Source: Ceratotherium simum simum
Taxonomy: Eukaryota; Chordata; Mammalia; Perissodactyla; Rhinocerotidae
NCBI RefSeq assembly: GCF_000283155.1
Contig: NW_004454178.1
Coordinates: 23,137,191 to 23,201,190, forward strand
Direction of reading: 5' to 3'
Length of the DNA stretch: 64,000 bases
In this document: positions 11,506 to 22,371 of the stretch, in pieces
How the letters are laid out: each line of letters begins with the position of its first letter
Position numbering within the stretch: the stretch's first letter is position 1
Program-made: the position numbers and the translations under genes
The notes under the pieces: model-generated
What the model saw: only the letters and a program-made list of their open reading frames with translations
Database searches by the model: none
What the model was told of the DNA's origin: nothing

Positions 11506-13744
11506 GAGCCTGGCTGCGTGCACAGGGAGATGCTTGTAGATGCCCTGCGTCTGCCAGGGGGGTGCACGCGTGTCAGGGCGGCACAGTCTACAGGTGCATC
11601 CGGCGCTGGATGGGGCCCAGAGGGCTCGCCTCAGCAAGCAAAGGAAGCTTATGCTGTGTGCCCCTGCCACCCCAGATGTTGTGCAGCAGGAAGAGATGGC
11701 CATGTCAGAGGCTGGGCTGTGCGTGAACGCTTCAGTCCTTGTGTCTTTTCCTCAGGTTACTTTCAGCAGGGTAGGAGAGGAAGTTGACCCAAGCACGTGT
11801 GTGAACCTCTGCTTTGATCTTGGCAGCCTCACTCTGTGACTCACACCCGGGTGAAGCCACGGTTAGCTGCAGTGCTTGGGAGAAGAGAAGTGGGGGTCAC
11901 CCGCCATCTCTGAGTATCTGAGGTTAAAAGCTACGTGGTAGGTGGCCTGCCATTTGTCTGTGGCAGTGGCCAATGCCACTGCAGGTTTGGCCAGGACATT
12001 GATTGGTCGGATGATTGACTGGTTGTGTTACTGAGTATTTGGGTACCTTCTCTGTGCCACATACCACGGCGAGGCATGGCCACACAGACTGGAAAGCAGA
12101 CCTCCCGGGCCTGGCTGCTGCCGTCCACGTGTTCTGTCTGTGGGCTGAGTGGGAGCTGCTTGTCCAAGAAGCAGGGATGGAGAGCAGTGACAGGTGACTG
12201 GCTGCAGCTTTGCCCTGGGAGGAGAGACAGGTGGACTGAGACTGAGGGGGGTGTGCGTCGTGGGGGGAGCGGCGTGGGGGCCGCACCTGTCACCTGCTGC
12301 TGACCAGCAGAGGTGGCCCCCAGGCCCTCAGAGCTGCCTCTTGGTGAGTTTGGAATCAGAGGGACCTCCTACTGTCCACAACACCCATCGGCCCCCACTC
12401 CAGGAACAGGCCTCTGACCCCCTGGTCCCTTTGTCCTTGGCCTACACCTGCCTTCTGCATTCTAGGACTCAGCCACTGCTCCAGTGCCTCGGACAAGATA
12501 GGAGGACACTGTCCCCACAGCCCAAGGCAAGCTTGTCCCAGCTGCCCACACCTAGGCCTTCTAGGATGGACGTTGCTCGGGAGGCAGTCCCAGGCCCCTC
12601 CTGTAGATGAGCCACATGGGAATCTGGGGTGACACAATAGAGAGGCCATGAGTGTGCCACGACCCTCACCCTTTCTCAGACTGCCCCTGGGTGCCTGGGC
12701 CTGCGAGTGACTGCTGCCTGGGGAGGGAGGGAGTCCAGAGCCTCCTGCAGATTCAGTGGGAGGGCGGCTTTGTTTTCAGCCTTTGTGTGTCCCCTCCCTC
12801 CATGTGTGTGTATGTGTGTATAAATAAACTATATAAATTAATACAAACCAATATATATTAATTTACTAACTGCCTTAGAAAGTACAGTAAGCTGAATATT
12901 AACATTTTCTCTTCCAGGCCACAGGTGATGAGTCTAGAAATCTATTTTGGTTGTACAGTTGAGCAGTGGCTAGGCCTAGGAGTGAAAGCAAGACCAGTGT
13001 GAATGCACACCTACACCATGCAAATGTGCACTTACCCCGTGCAGATGTGTTTCCAGAAGTTTATTTTGGCTAAATCCCCAACACAAGCTTGTGTGGTCTT
13101 TTGCTTTTTCCTTGGGAATGTAGAAGTCAGGTTTGAGCTGAGGGGTGTATAATCTTGGATCAGGGCTCGATCAGTTTCCAAGACACTGAGCATTTAGCAC
13201 ACACCATCGTTGCCCCAGGGCTTTCTGGAGGCTGGAAGCCAGAAGGGCAGTCCTGATTTCCCAGTGGCGGGGACCTGGGATCTGTCTGGTGCGGTCCTGG
13301 GTGGGAAGGACTCCAGAGCCTGTGGGTCTGGTTGCCTTGCCAACCAGGTCTGCTTCCCGCTGGCTTGCAGAACAGAGCACGTAGGCTGCAAAGCCCACAC
13401 ATTCCTGGTCAGTGGGCTGAGGGCCTGTAGGGGAAGCACCGAGAATGTCTCCTGCTCGCTCCTTCCCTGTGGTTCACAAGCGTCTGTTCATCTTGGGAGC
13501 TGTGATGTGCAGGGTGTTGACTTTCTTATAGGGCTGGGAAGCCTTACTGTCTACAACAGTTGGGAAGACCAGCAATAAGACTAGGGGAATTAGCAAATAA
13601 CTCAGCAGACGGCGGTGCTGGGCAGGGGCTTGGGCCGCCTTGGTTTGGTGAGAGGAATGGAGTCTGAACTCATTCCATAGATTCTGCCTTTTGAGAACTA
13701 ATGAAAAATGGGAAATGATGACGATGGTGATAATGTTGATGAAC

Positions 13745-13947
13745 ATGTGTTGGCCTTTTCTCTGGGCCAGGAACTCGAAGGGCTTCACCTGAAGGAGCCC
13801 ACTTAATTCTCCCACCGTCCCGTACTAGAACTTTCCTTGCTGTTCGGAGGTGGAAACTGAGGCACAGAGGCTTCACAGACTTGCCATGGGCCACAGGACA
13901 GTGGGGGAGAGCAGTCCGCCCAGACTGCCCGACCCCAGAGCAGCACG
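13745..13947 (-). repeat. MIR SINE, nearly full length
   Basis: Read on + it shows TCTGGGCCAGGAACTC, CCCACTTAATTCTCCC, GAGGTGGAAACTGAGGCACAG and ACTTGCCATGGGCCAC in the order expected for reverse-complement MIR. Confidence 0.85.
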
Positions 13948-14171
13948 TAATGTGCCTGTGCACAGGGTCGCGTGCATGCTGGGGTTGCTCCTTTTGAGGA
14001 TGACCGCCCCAGCTATACTTCAAGGGCATTTTCAATTTGCAGTTAACTGTTGGTGCCTGAATGACCTTTGAGGTCCACATTGGTGCTTCCCTGAGCCCTT
14101 CCTCATGTGAGTGAGGTCTTGGTCCCAGACAGGTTAGTGCACCTGTTTGTAAAAAGATGGGTTTGGACTCC

Positions 14172-14292
14172 GAGCAGGGGCTCTAGAGGCAGAGGTGCCT
14201 GGGGCTCAGTCCAGCTTTGTTCCTTTTTCTGACCTTGGGCATGGTGTTCAGTCCATCTGAGCCTCAGGCCCTCCGTCTGAGTATGGTTGCCA
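14172..14292 (+). repeat. MIR SINE 5' half
   Basis: GGCTCTAGAGGCAGAGGTGC, GACCTTGGGCATGG and TCTGAGCCTCAGGCCC follow the MIR consensus from box B region to core. Confidence 0.7.
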
Positions 14293-14435
14293 TACTCAGG
14301 AGGTTGCAACCAGGAGGGTTGCCTTCAAGGGGGACGAGGCCTTCCCTGTGGGGAGAGGTGTAGCTCTGTACACAGAGGGCGCGGTAAGTGCGCACGTTCG
14401 TGGTGACTGTTCAGGTCCTTGGAGGCCGTGGGGCA

Positions 14436-14618
14436 TGTGTGTGTGTCTGTGTGTGAGCCTGTGTCTGAGCGTATGTGAACCTGTATCTGTGTGTATGTGT
14501 GTGTGAGCCTGCCTGAATTTGTGTGTGTTTCTGCTTGAGCCTGTGTGTGAGCCTGTGTGGTTGTATGTGTGTGTGTGTGTGTGTGGGTGTGTGTGTGTGT
14601 GTCTGGGTGTGTGTATAC
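14436..14618 (+). repeat. TG-rich simple repeat, (TGTGTG)n with GAGCCTG interruptions
   Basis: An imperfect TG tract of about 180 bp contains recurring GTGTGAGCCTG units in the first part and a purer GT run at 14567-14615. The reverse-strand frames through it read as His-Thr repeats and are artefacts. Confidence 0.95.
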
Positions 14619-15789
14619 TGAAGCCCCCAGGAGATGGCCCGGGACTGCCCCTGCCATGCTCTGCCCCCTCCCAGTGGGAAGCACCGAGCCTTTTTGTACG
14701 CAGACTCTTAGACATGGGTTGCCTTGTTCCCCCATCTCATGACTTATTTCTCACTTAATTCTGTGTTGTCCTTGTTGCATATTTACATCAAATGACTTTA
14801 GCCATTACTTTTCTCCTTACCTTAAACACTTCCTCCCCTGAAAATCCTTCCTGTCAGCTCTTCCTCGTTACCCATGAAAACGTGTCCGCCGCTGTCTGTC
14901 TGTCTCTGACGGACTTTGTTCTTTGTAGGCCTCTGTGAGTCTCTCTCGGCCTCGGTTTCCCTTTGTCCCAGTATCTCTAATGCCTGCAATGGCTTCTAAG
15001 AATGAAGTATGACCAGGAAAGCCATATGTGTTGAAATCCGACCTCTCAAGCCCTTGAAAATACTCAGAGCCCTTCCAGAATGTTCTTACGTCTCCATCAA
15101 CTTCCTTTCTCTTTCTGCTTTGCCCTTGCCACCCCTCCAGTCTTAGCCTTCAGGAGAAATAAAAGGACCCCAGAGAGTCCAGCCCACATTCCCCCACACT
15201 GAGTTCCAGGAAGCCTGGTCTGGTTTTCCCATAGGAACAAAGTGAATTATGATGGGATGGGGGCAGCATTCCTCACAGAGGATGCAGCCTCGAAAGGTTT
15301 GATTAGAAGGATGCAACAACTTTCAACTGCTGTAATTTATAATAATCCAGTTATGCGCTCAGCCATGAATATACTGTACAAATCGATTTCACGAGGACCC
15401 TCAAGGTATTGTGGGTAGGAATAGAGCCCATCTGAAACTGTGCTGTGTGCAATCATTACCATAGCCTCCAACAGGTCTGCTTGTAATTAGGAAAAGAAGT
15501 TCATTACACATTTTGTTGAAGTTTTTTAAGTATTCACCAGCTTACAATTCATAAGAATACGATGATGGAGTGATTTGAGTGTCCTAAGACGATTTGGAAA
15601 GCTGTCCGTGGAGGTGAGCAATGGTGTCTTACTTGTGTCTCTCTCTCTGGCAAGTGAATGGGGCCTTTGCAGAAAGCACAGCTTCAGACGGCTGGGTGTG
15701 TGCTTGCCTCATGCTGGGTGGTTGATTATGCAAGTGAAGTCTCTCTCATTATAAGTAGTATTCTCTCAGATTTTAAATCAGCTTTTCAT
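14619..15789. other. unique DNA including a candidate conserved block
   Basis: No exon or repeat recognised. The right half (about 15330-15600) is AT-rich and dense in TAAT, ATTA and CAATCATTAC-like motifs, listed separately. Confidence 0.5.
15330..15600. promoter_or_regulatory. candidate conserved noncoding element
   Basis: About 270 bases with no repeat match and many homeodomain-type cores (TGTAATTTATAATAATCC, CTTGTAATTAGG, TTCATTACAC). It also holds ATCGATTTCACGAGG and CAATCATTACC. Composition differs sharply from both flanks. Regulatory role is inferred only from motif density. Confidence 0.3.
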
Positions 15790-17290
15790 TATGAGAGTAA
15801 TGTGTACTCACTATAGAAAAAATTAGATAGCACAGAAGATACAAAGTTAAAGGATGTTCCTCCTCTCACCCCCAGAGGTAACCACTGTTATGTTTCTTGG
15901 AGATCCTTCCAGAAATCTTCTATGCCCATGAAATCCAGCATATCATTTTTACTTTTTAAAAATAACAGCTTTATTGAAATATAATTAACACACCATAAAA
16001 TTCACCCCTTTAAAGCATACAGTTCCATGGTTTTTAGTGCATTCCCAGAGTCGTGCGACCATCACCGCTGTCTAATTTCAGAACATTTTTGTCACCCCGG
16101 AGAGAACCCTGTACCCATGAGCAGATACTGTCCATTTCTCCCTCCTTCCAGCCTCTGGCAACTTCTAATTTAATTTTTGTCTCTATGGATTTGCCTGTTC
16201 TGGACATTTTGTATAAATAGAATCATAGAATTTTTGATCTTTTGTGACTGGCTTCTTTCGATTAGTGTGATGATTTCAAGTTTCATGCATGTTGTAGCGT
16301 GTGTCAGAATTTCTGCCCCTTTTAAGACTGAATTCCATTGTGCGTGTGTGCATGTGTGTAAGTGTGTGTATATTGCATTTTGTTTCTCCATTCTTCCATG
16401 GATGGACACTTGAGTTGCTTCCACCTTTTGGCTCTTGTGAATAAGTTCCTACCAGCAGAGTATGAGGGTTCCAGTTTCTCTACATCTTTGCCAATACTTG
16501 TTATTTTCTGTCTTTTTGGTTCTATCTTAGTGAGTATGAAGTGATATCTCATCGTCGTTTTGATTTGCATTTCCCTAATGACCAGTGGTGTTGAGTATTT
16601 TTTCATGTGCTTGTTGGCCATTTGCATATCTTCTTAGGAGAAATGCCTGTTCACATCTTTTGCCCATGTTTTAATTGGGTTATTTCTCTTTTTGTTGTTG
16701 AGTCGTAAGAGTTGTTTGTATGTTCTGGATACTAGACCCTTATCAGATATATGATTTGCAAATATTTTCTGCCATTTTGTGCATTGTCTTTTCACAACAA
16801 TGTTCTTTGGTGTACAGACGTCTTTAATGAAGTCCAATTTGTCTATTTTTTCTTTGGTTGGCTAGGCTTTGGTGTTATATTTAAGAAATCACTGTCTAAT
16901 TTAAGGCCATGCGTATTTCCTCCTATGTTTTCTTCTAAGGGTCCCGTGGCTCTACCTCTTACGTTTAGGTCTTTGATCTCTTTTGAGTTAATTTCTGTAT
17001 ATGGTGTGAGATAGGGATAATTCTTCACTTTTTAAAAGAAAAATGGAATGCTATAAGTCCTGTTCTGCAGTTTGCTTTTTTCCCTTCACCATGTGTTTGG
17101 ACATCTCTCCATGTTCAGATCTCTCTTTCTCACAGCACCTGTGCCGTCCCATTGTATGGCTGTGCCGTCATTTATTTAACTAGGCCCCCCGTTCAGCTCG
17201 ACTTGTGCTTCCCCAGTTAGTAAGCAGTGCGACAGGGACCATCCTTGAGCATTTGCTTGAGCATTTGCTTGAGCATTTGCTGAGAAGCAT
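15790..17290. repeat. old LINE fragment split by a younger L1
   Basis: The outer pieces 15790-15950 and 17038-17290 look like one decayed LINE 3' region (AACCACTGTTATG..., then GTTTGGACATCTCTCCATG... and CCCATTGTATGGCTGTGCCG). The L1 at 15962-17026 sits between them. Family assignment of the outer element is uncertain. At 17245-17280 it contains three exact copies of the 12-mer TTGAGCATTTGC. Confidence 0.55.
15962..17026 (-). mobile_element. L1 (L1M-type) 3' region, reverse orientation
   Basis: It begins with the reverse-complement 3' end AACAGCTTTATTGAAATA and runs through the 3' UTR into the end of ORF2 and the reverse-transcriptase-distal region, which is heavily decayed. It is bounded by an exact 11-bp duplication ACTTTTTAAAA at 15951-15961 and 17027-17037. 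It is 5' truncated, with no intact ORF. The duplication shows it inserted into the older LINE around it. Confidence 0.85.
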
Positions 17291-17329
17291 TTTTAAGCAT
17301 ACGGGTTTATCTACCTCATCTTCGCCTAC

Positions 17330-18037
17330 TGTGGTGGGCAGAATAATGACCCTTAAAGATGTCCATGCCCTAATCCCCAGAACTTATGATTATGGTCCCT
17401 TATATGGCAAAAGGGACTCTGTAGGTGTGATTAAGGTAAGAACCCCGAGATGGGGGGATTATCCTGGATTACCTCGTGGGTCCAGTGTAATCAAAAGCGT
17501 TCTTAAGGGCCGGCCCTGTGGCTTAGCGGTTAAGTGCGCGCCCTCTGATGCTGGCGGCCCGGGTTCGGATCCCGGGCGCGCACCGCTTCTCGGGCCATGC
17601 TGAGGCCGCGTCCCACATACAGCAACTAGAAGGATGTGCAGCTATGACATACAACTATCTACTGGGGCTTTCGGGGGGGAAAAATAAATAAATAAAATCT
17701 TTAAAAAAAAAAAAAGCGTTCTTAAAAGGAGAAGAGGGAGGCAGAAGAGGAGAGTCAGAGAGGGAGATGTGACTAGGACCCATGCAACGTTGCTGGCTTT
17801 GATGTTGGAGAAGGGACTACGAGCCAAAGAATGTGGGTGGCCTCTAAAAGATTTTGGAGAAGGCAAGGAAGGGATTGTCCCCTAGAGCCTTCAGAAGGGC
17901 TGCTGACACCTTGGTTTTAGCCCCGTGAGACCCATGTCTGACTTCTGCCCTCCAGAACTGTAAGATAGTGAATTGATATTGTTTTAAACTGCTAAGTTTG
18001 TGGCCATTTGTTACAGCAGCAACAGGAAACAAATGTA
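17330..18037 (+). mobile_element. MaLR LTR (MLT1 type), interrupted by an ERE SINE
   Basis: TGTGGTGGGCAGAATAATGA at the left, GGGGGATTATCCTGGATTAC in the middle and TTGTTACAGCAGCAACAGG at the right match the MLT1 solo-LTR layout on the + strand. A SINE (17507-17711) with duplicated target splits it. No internal MaLR sequence is present, so it is a solo LTR. Reverse-oriented LTRs of a related type lie at 22372-22672 and 24117-24623. Confidence 0.85.
17507..17711 (+). mobile_element. Perissodactyla ERE SINE, intact
   Basis: tRNA-derived SINE with head GGGCCGGCCCTGTGGC, box A TGGCTTAGCGG at 17519-17529 and box B GGTTCGGATCC at 17562-17572. The body includes CATACAACTATCTACTGGGG and the tail AATAAATAAATAAAATC plus A-run. 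The perfect 14-bp duplication AAAAGCGTTCTTAA is at 17493-17506 and 17712-17725. Intact Pol III boxes, clean ends and CpG-rich head indicate a relatively recent insertion. It carries no downstream GATCTTCCTCA-type tail module. Confidence 0.97.
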
Positions 18038-19875
18038 CCTGCCTTTCAGGTGTTTTCAGCCTCAGGTGTTACATTCTCTGCTAGACCAAAGGAGGCTTCA
18101 GGAAATCTGAGGTCACTGCTGGACACTCTGCCCTCTGTCAGAGTTCCTCATGTTTTGTTGAAAAGTCATGAAAAACTTTGACCAGACTGTCAGCACAAAC
18201 AAAGGACTTGAGTGTTTCCTGGGAGTGTGCGCTGTTCCCTTGATGTTTGGGCCACGTGGAGGTGACATGCCAAGGCAAGAGTGTCCCAGGATTGGCACTG
18301 CAGGGCGGCCTCGGTCCTTATTTAGAGCCTTAGTGTTGCGGCGGCTGTAGTAGTATGACCGTGGCTCTGCATCCTAGGCTGTTTTCTTGGTGTGAACACA
18401 GTATTTTGGCTTCTTTGAGGGTCAGAGAGGCCTCAGTGGGCTGGCAGGGGACCTAGCCACCTTTTCCAATGTTATTCCTTTGTGTCCTGAATTCTAAACC
18501 ACCAACAAAGTGACCCTGAGAAACCCTTAGGTCGAGGGCTGCCAAGGGTGTGTGGCGGAATAGTGGGAGGGCTCGCAAAGCTCTTCTGCTGATGTGGAGG
18601 GGAGGGTGTAGGGGCACAACTAGAGGGCCTTCCTGACACCGGAGAGTGTTAAGTCAGTTGATCCAGGTGTGTCACCAGGTGCTTCCTCTGGCTGCTCACC
18701 TGGGGGGATGCTGAGAGGAGGTTCAGGGCCTGGATTGGCCTTGCCTGGTCCCCCTCCAGTGCACAGGCCGACCCTCGTCAAGTATTCTTGAGGCTCTTTC
18801 CATCTGCCTATCTGGTGAGGATGTTGAGAGGATTAAATAGCTAATTCCGTATTTGGAAAAACTATCTGTGAACTTAAATAAAGACCCATTAAGTACCTTT
18901 TTCGGATTAGAACTGTAATTGACTTAGTGTTTAAAGCAGAAAGTAAAGTCTTTGATTTAAAAACTGTTGACAGATTAGATCCTAAGCCACTTCTGTTTGC
19001 GGAGGAAAGCCACCGACTTCCAGTCAAGTTGAAACATAACTTCCTTTAGGCCCTCCTGAGTTAGACTTTTGTCATATGTCATAAAACGTAGAGCTTTTAG
19101 TTTTAACTCATATTATGGCCCTTCCATGGACTAGCTTGAGCTTTTCCTCCAAACGAATTAGCTGATACCGTGACAGTGTCGAAATGAGCAGACACACAAA
19201 ACTCAGCAAACGATGACAAAATATTTGAGCTTGGAGATTAGAGTGTGGGTAGTATTAAATTTTTGCCTCTAGAAAATGATCTCCAGTGATTTTCTTAAAG
19301 GAAATTGGTGTGTAATTAACTTTTAAGGCTGTTCACCACGACTGAAAGGGATTCCTTTATTCATCTGTTACATTAGGCGTAATTGAAACGGCTCCTTTAT
19401 TTTCTCATACTGTAATAAGCAGGCAGTGTAGTCAAATCACAGCGTATTATGGCTGTAATCAAGTGATTATAGTGTATGGGTGTGTTTTTTGCCGCTGTGG
19501 GGTTGAGGAGTGAGGGAGGGACGGTGGGACTTCTGTTACGCTGCTGATCACTGACCGTGGGGAGGGACGGTGGAAGTTGCCTCTTTTTGTGCATTTGGAG
19601 CCGAGCATGTTGTTCTTGAATGGCATGGAGCCCACGGAGCCTCCCACCCCCTGCATGGCAGGTGTTTGCTTCTCTCCTCTTCATCTGGGCTCCTAGCCCC
19701 GACCCCCCAAACCCCCAAGTCCACTCCTCAACCCCCAGCCGTTGACTTCTTTCCATGTGCCTGGAACTTTCCAGTGGCCTTCTAATCACCAGACCCAGGG
19801 CTTTCTTTCAGCCCTTTATTCTCGAAACCCACGTCCCCTGAGCTCCTGCTGTGAACATCCTCAGTCCTCGGTAGG
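18038..19875. other. unique DNA with a long TAAT-rich block
   Basis: No exon. A possible short MIR trace lies around 18795-18840. From about 18830 the sequence turns AT-rich and motif-dense (next entry). A 16-18-bp GGGAGGGACGGTGG motif occurs twice, at about 19515 and 19561. Confidence 0.5.
18830..19480. promoter_or_regulatory. candidate conserved noncoding block
   Basis: About 650 bases free of recognisable repeats and with many homeodomain/POU-type cores: AGCTAATTCC, TGTAATTGAC, CGAATTAGCTG, GTGTAATTAAC, GGCGTAATTGAAACGG, CTGTAATAAGC, GGCTGTAATCAAGTG. Motif density and the absence of repeats resemble developmental enhancers. The role is inference and needs alignment. Confidence 0.35.
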
Positions 19876-20047
19876 AGCAGAGGCTTCTAGTCCTGGCTCT
19901 GCTCCTGTGCAGCTGGGCGACCTTGGGCAGGTCAGCGTGCCTCAGCTCTCCCCAGCTGTACGGTGGGAATGGCGGGGGCACACGTCTTTCCCTCCTGGCA
20001 CTGCTGTGGAGGTTACGGAAAGGAATCTGCGTGCAGTGCTGGCACGG
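19876..20047 (+). repeat. MIR SINE
   Basis: TCCTGGCTCTGCTCCTGTGC, CTGGGCGACCTTGGGCAGGT and GCCTCAGCTCTCCCCAGCTG then GTACGGTGGGAATGG follow MIR from box B region through core to tail. Confidence 0.8.
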
Positions 20048-20687
20048 GGGGAAGAGCAGTGTCTCCGCAGGCCCAGGTGTCCCCCACCAGCCCTCGCTGC
20101 GCCCTCAGACAGCTGCCTGGCCTTGGCCGTGCTTCCAAGCTCTAGACCCGCTCAGTGTCCGCAGCACCTCAGAGTGGCGATTCTTTCTGTCCTGCCGTTT
20201 GCCTCTGTGTCTGGTCCTGCTGTTGCCTTCCCGTCCTCCCCTCTCGAATCTGCCTCCGAGCCCTCATCTCCAGGGCTGTGGCTGCAGTCCACACTTGTTT
20301 AACTCTTGCCCCGGTGACTGTAGTGGCCCCCAGGAAGCTTCCTGAGCCCCGCTGCTCAGTCGCCATCTCTCCCGCATGGGCACAAACTAAGATGCATTGG
20401 CTCCTTCTGTGGAGGAAATTAATGCATTAATTGGATCCAGGGTCTTCAACAAACATTGTTCTGATTTTACAATCAGACAGGAAATTGTAGCTGTAGAATT
20501 CTGTCTGTGTAAGTTATAGCCCTGGGGACTTGGATTATTATAATAAAGTTATCATCCCGTGCTTGGTAGGGTGATTTTTTGATTTCTGGGTAAATTCCAG
20601 GAATTTGCTGTATTCTCTTGATTCTCATTAACTTGGCTATGGCTTGGGAAGGGGCCTCTACATGGAGAGAGAGAGAGGGAAACTAGC
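20048..20687. other. unique DNA; GC-rich left half, AT-rich right half
   Basis: 20150-20350 may be a decayed L2 piece but the match is weak. The right half contains the palindrome-bearing candidate element listed next. Confidence 0.45.
20390..20640. promoter_or_regulatory. candidate conserved element with 16-bp perfect palindrome
   Basis: AATTAATGCATTAATT at 20417-20432 is a perfect palindrome containing TAAT-GC-ATTA, the P2-type dimer site (TAATNNATTA) described for paired-class homeodomains. More AT-rich cores follow (GGATTATTATAATAAAG, CTCATTAACTTGG). No repeat match was noticed. Function is inferred. Confidence 0.35.
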
Positions 20688-20870
20688 GCCCATTGAGTGT
20701 ATGGTGTGTGGTAGGCATTGTGCCAGCTCCTTAAAAGTGTTATTTGGTTTAATCCTTGTCACAACCCCTGTAAAGTCGGTGGTGGTATCCTTCTCTTACA
20801 GATGGGGAAACTGAGGCTGGGCTGGGATGAGGAGCTTGCTCCAGGTCACATGGCTGTGATGAGAAGCCGT
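20688..20870 (-). repeat. MIR SINE
   Basis: On + it reads CATTGAGTGTATGG, TAGGCATTGTGCCAGC, TTTAATCCTTGTCACAAC, ACAGATGGGGAAACTGAGGC and CCAGGTCACATGGCTG, the full reverse-complement MIR order. Confidence 0.9.
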
Positions 20871-21869
20871 TCATGCTCTGGGGGCCCCCCATAAGCCTTT
20901 TCGTGAGAGAGGATGTGTGTTGCTGCTGGTACGTGGGTCTCTGTTTAGGGGAAATGATCTCGAGCAGTCAAGAGGTCTTCCTCTTGGCAGTTTCCTTTCA
21001 TCCCGCACACATTTTTTCAGCCCACACAACCTTTTAAAATCTATTTATGATCATGACCTTGGCCTGTATCCATTGAATCTTAAAGAGGTCCAGCTACTAA
21101 TGACCAAGATGTGACATCATATGATGCTTTCCTTGGACCAATGAACTGGGTTGAAATTACTGCCTTGAGCTTTGCTTTTGAGCAGTCAGACTCTGGGGGG
21201 ATGCTGTTACTATTACTGAGCATCATTTTCCATAGATATCGATCTCGCCTGACGTACAGTAGGCCCAGGAGGCCTCCTGGTACCTGATGTGGGGGAAGCG
21301 TTTTAATCTAGTCGCTCAGGCCAAATACCTGAGACCACCTTTCTGCAAATTCTGCAGAAGTAGGGTTCTTGCATCATTCGTCCATTTAACATGTCAAGGG
21401 CCTGCCTGCTGTGAGCCAGACCCAGGGCAAAGTGTCCGCCTCGACCCCCTCTCCCCTGCCTGGCATCAGCCCCCTGCCCCGTGGAGCCGTGTGCCCCTTG
21501 CCAGCATTTTAAACCAAGGTGACAGCCCACCTTGGCTTTGTGGTATCTGTTTTAAGGGAATTAAGGGGATACTTTTAAAAGGTTCATCTTTTTAGTGCCC
21601 TCTTTCACAATTTTTCACATGTTAGTTGTACAAGTCACACCTGCCTGACATAATTGATGGTGTGACATGTGGAAGGGGATTCTTCAGAGGAACTAACCGG
21701 GCATTCACGTATTCGAGTATTATTATGGAGACACACTTTTCTTAGTTGTGATGAAAATGTTCTTAAAAGGCCACTGTGAAATATCAATACCAAAAACTTC
21801 TTGTGTTACTGATACTTAAAAACTTTCAAAGGATGTGTTGCCACTGAACTATTTATTATAACGTCTTAT
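20871..21869. other. unique noncoding DNA
   Basis: No recognisable repeat or exon. The part at 21600-21870 is AT-rich. Confidence 0.55.
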
Positions 21870-22175
21870 GATGCAAATTTTCAAACATTGAGTCCTTGTA
21901 TGCCCACTGCCTGAATTCTACAATTAACGCGTAACTGTGCTTGTTTTGTCATGTATCTGTCCATCCCTGAATTGTTTCATTTTTTTGATGCATTTCAAAG
22001 CCAGTCGTGGACTTAAGTACTTATGCTGCTGAGTACTGCCGTGTGTGTATCGTCTATTAACTTGAGTTCAGTATTGGTTTATAGTTGTTTTTTCTTTTGA
22101 GATAAGCATTTATAAACGATGAAATGCACAGGGAATAAGTGTGCCATTCGATGGTTTCAACAACCTTTTCAACGT
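21870..22175 (-). repeat. probable old L1 3' end fragment
   Basis: TTTCAAACATTGAGTCC, CTACAATTAACGCG and AAATGCACAGGGAATAAG with CATTCGATGG resemble the 3' ends of ancient L1M elements in reverse orientation. Divergence is high, so the call is tentative. Confidence 0.45.
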
Positions 22176-22371
22176 ATGAAATAGAGGGCAGGTTGTAAGT
22201 GTTGTGGAGAGCGGGTGCTTCGTCTCCCGGGTCTCACGTCTGGTGTCCAGCTGGCACCCCGCCGGCACTCAGGGGGAGTCTGTTGGAGGAAGACATGAGT
22301 GGACGCAGATCCAGGCAGGAAATGGTTCGGTCAAGCGTGAATGAACCTAGAATTCCCTACCCAAAGGGCCC

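Larger units (their letters stand above)
9983..13744. other. unique noncoding DNA with candidate regulatory and exon-like spots
   Basis: No protein-coding exon recognised. It holds a homeodomain-site-rich block near 10590-10750 and an exon-like 3' end near 11337-11505, both listed separately. A TG/AT-rich patch lies at about 12795-12865. Several overlapping open frames in the GC-richer 11.3-12.7 kb part carry no domain. Confidence 0.5.

Noticed and set aside
11390..12300. Possible CpG island
   Set aside because: CpGs are somewhat more frequent than around it but scattered; density is well below that of a promoter island on inspection.
14296..14735. His/Thr-rich reverse frames
   Set aside because: Translation of a TG simple repeat.
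16170..16837. Several reverse frames with lysine-rich sequence
   Set aside because: Parts of a decayed reverse L1.
17519..17580. tRNA-like sequence with box A and box B
   Set aside because: It is the head of an ERE SINE, not a tRNA gene; body, tail and target duplication are present.
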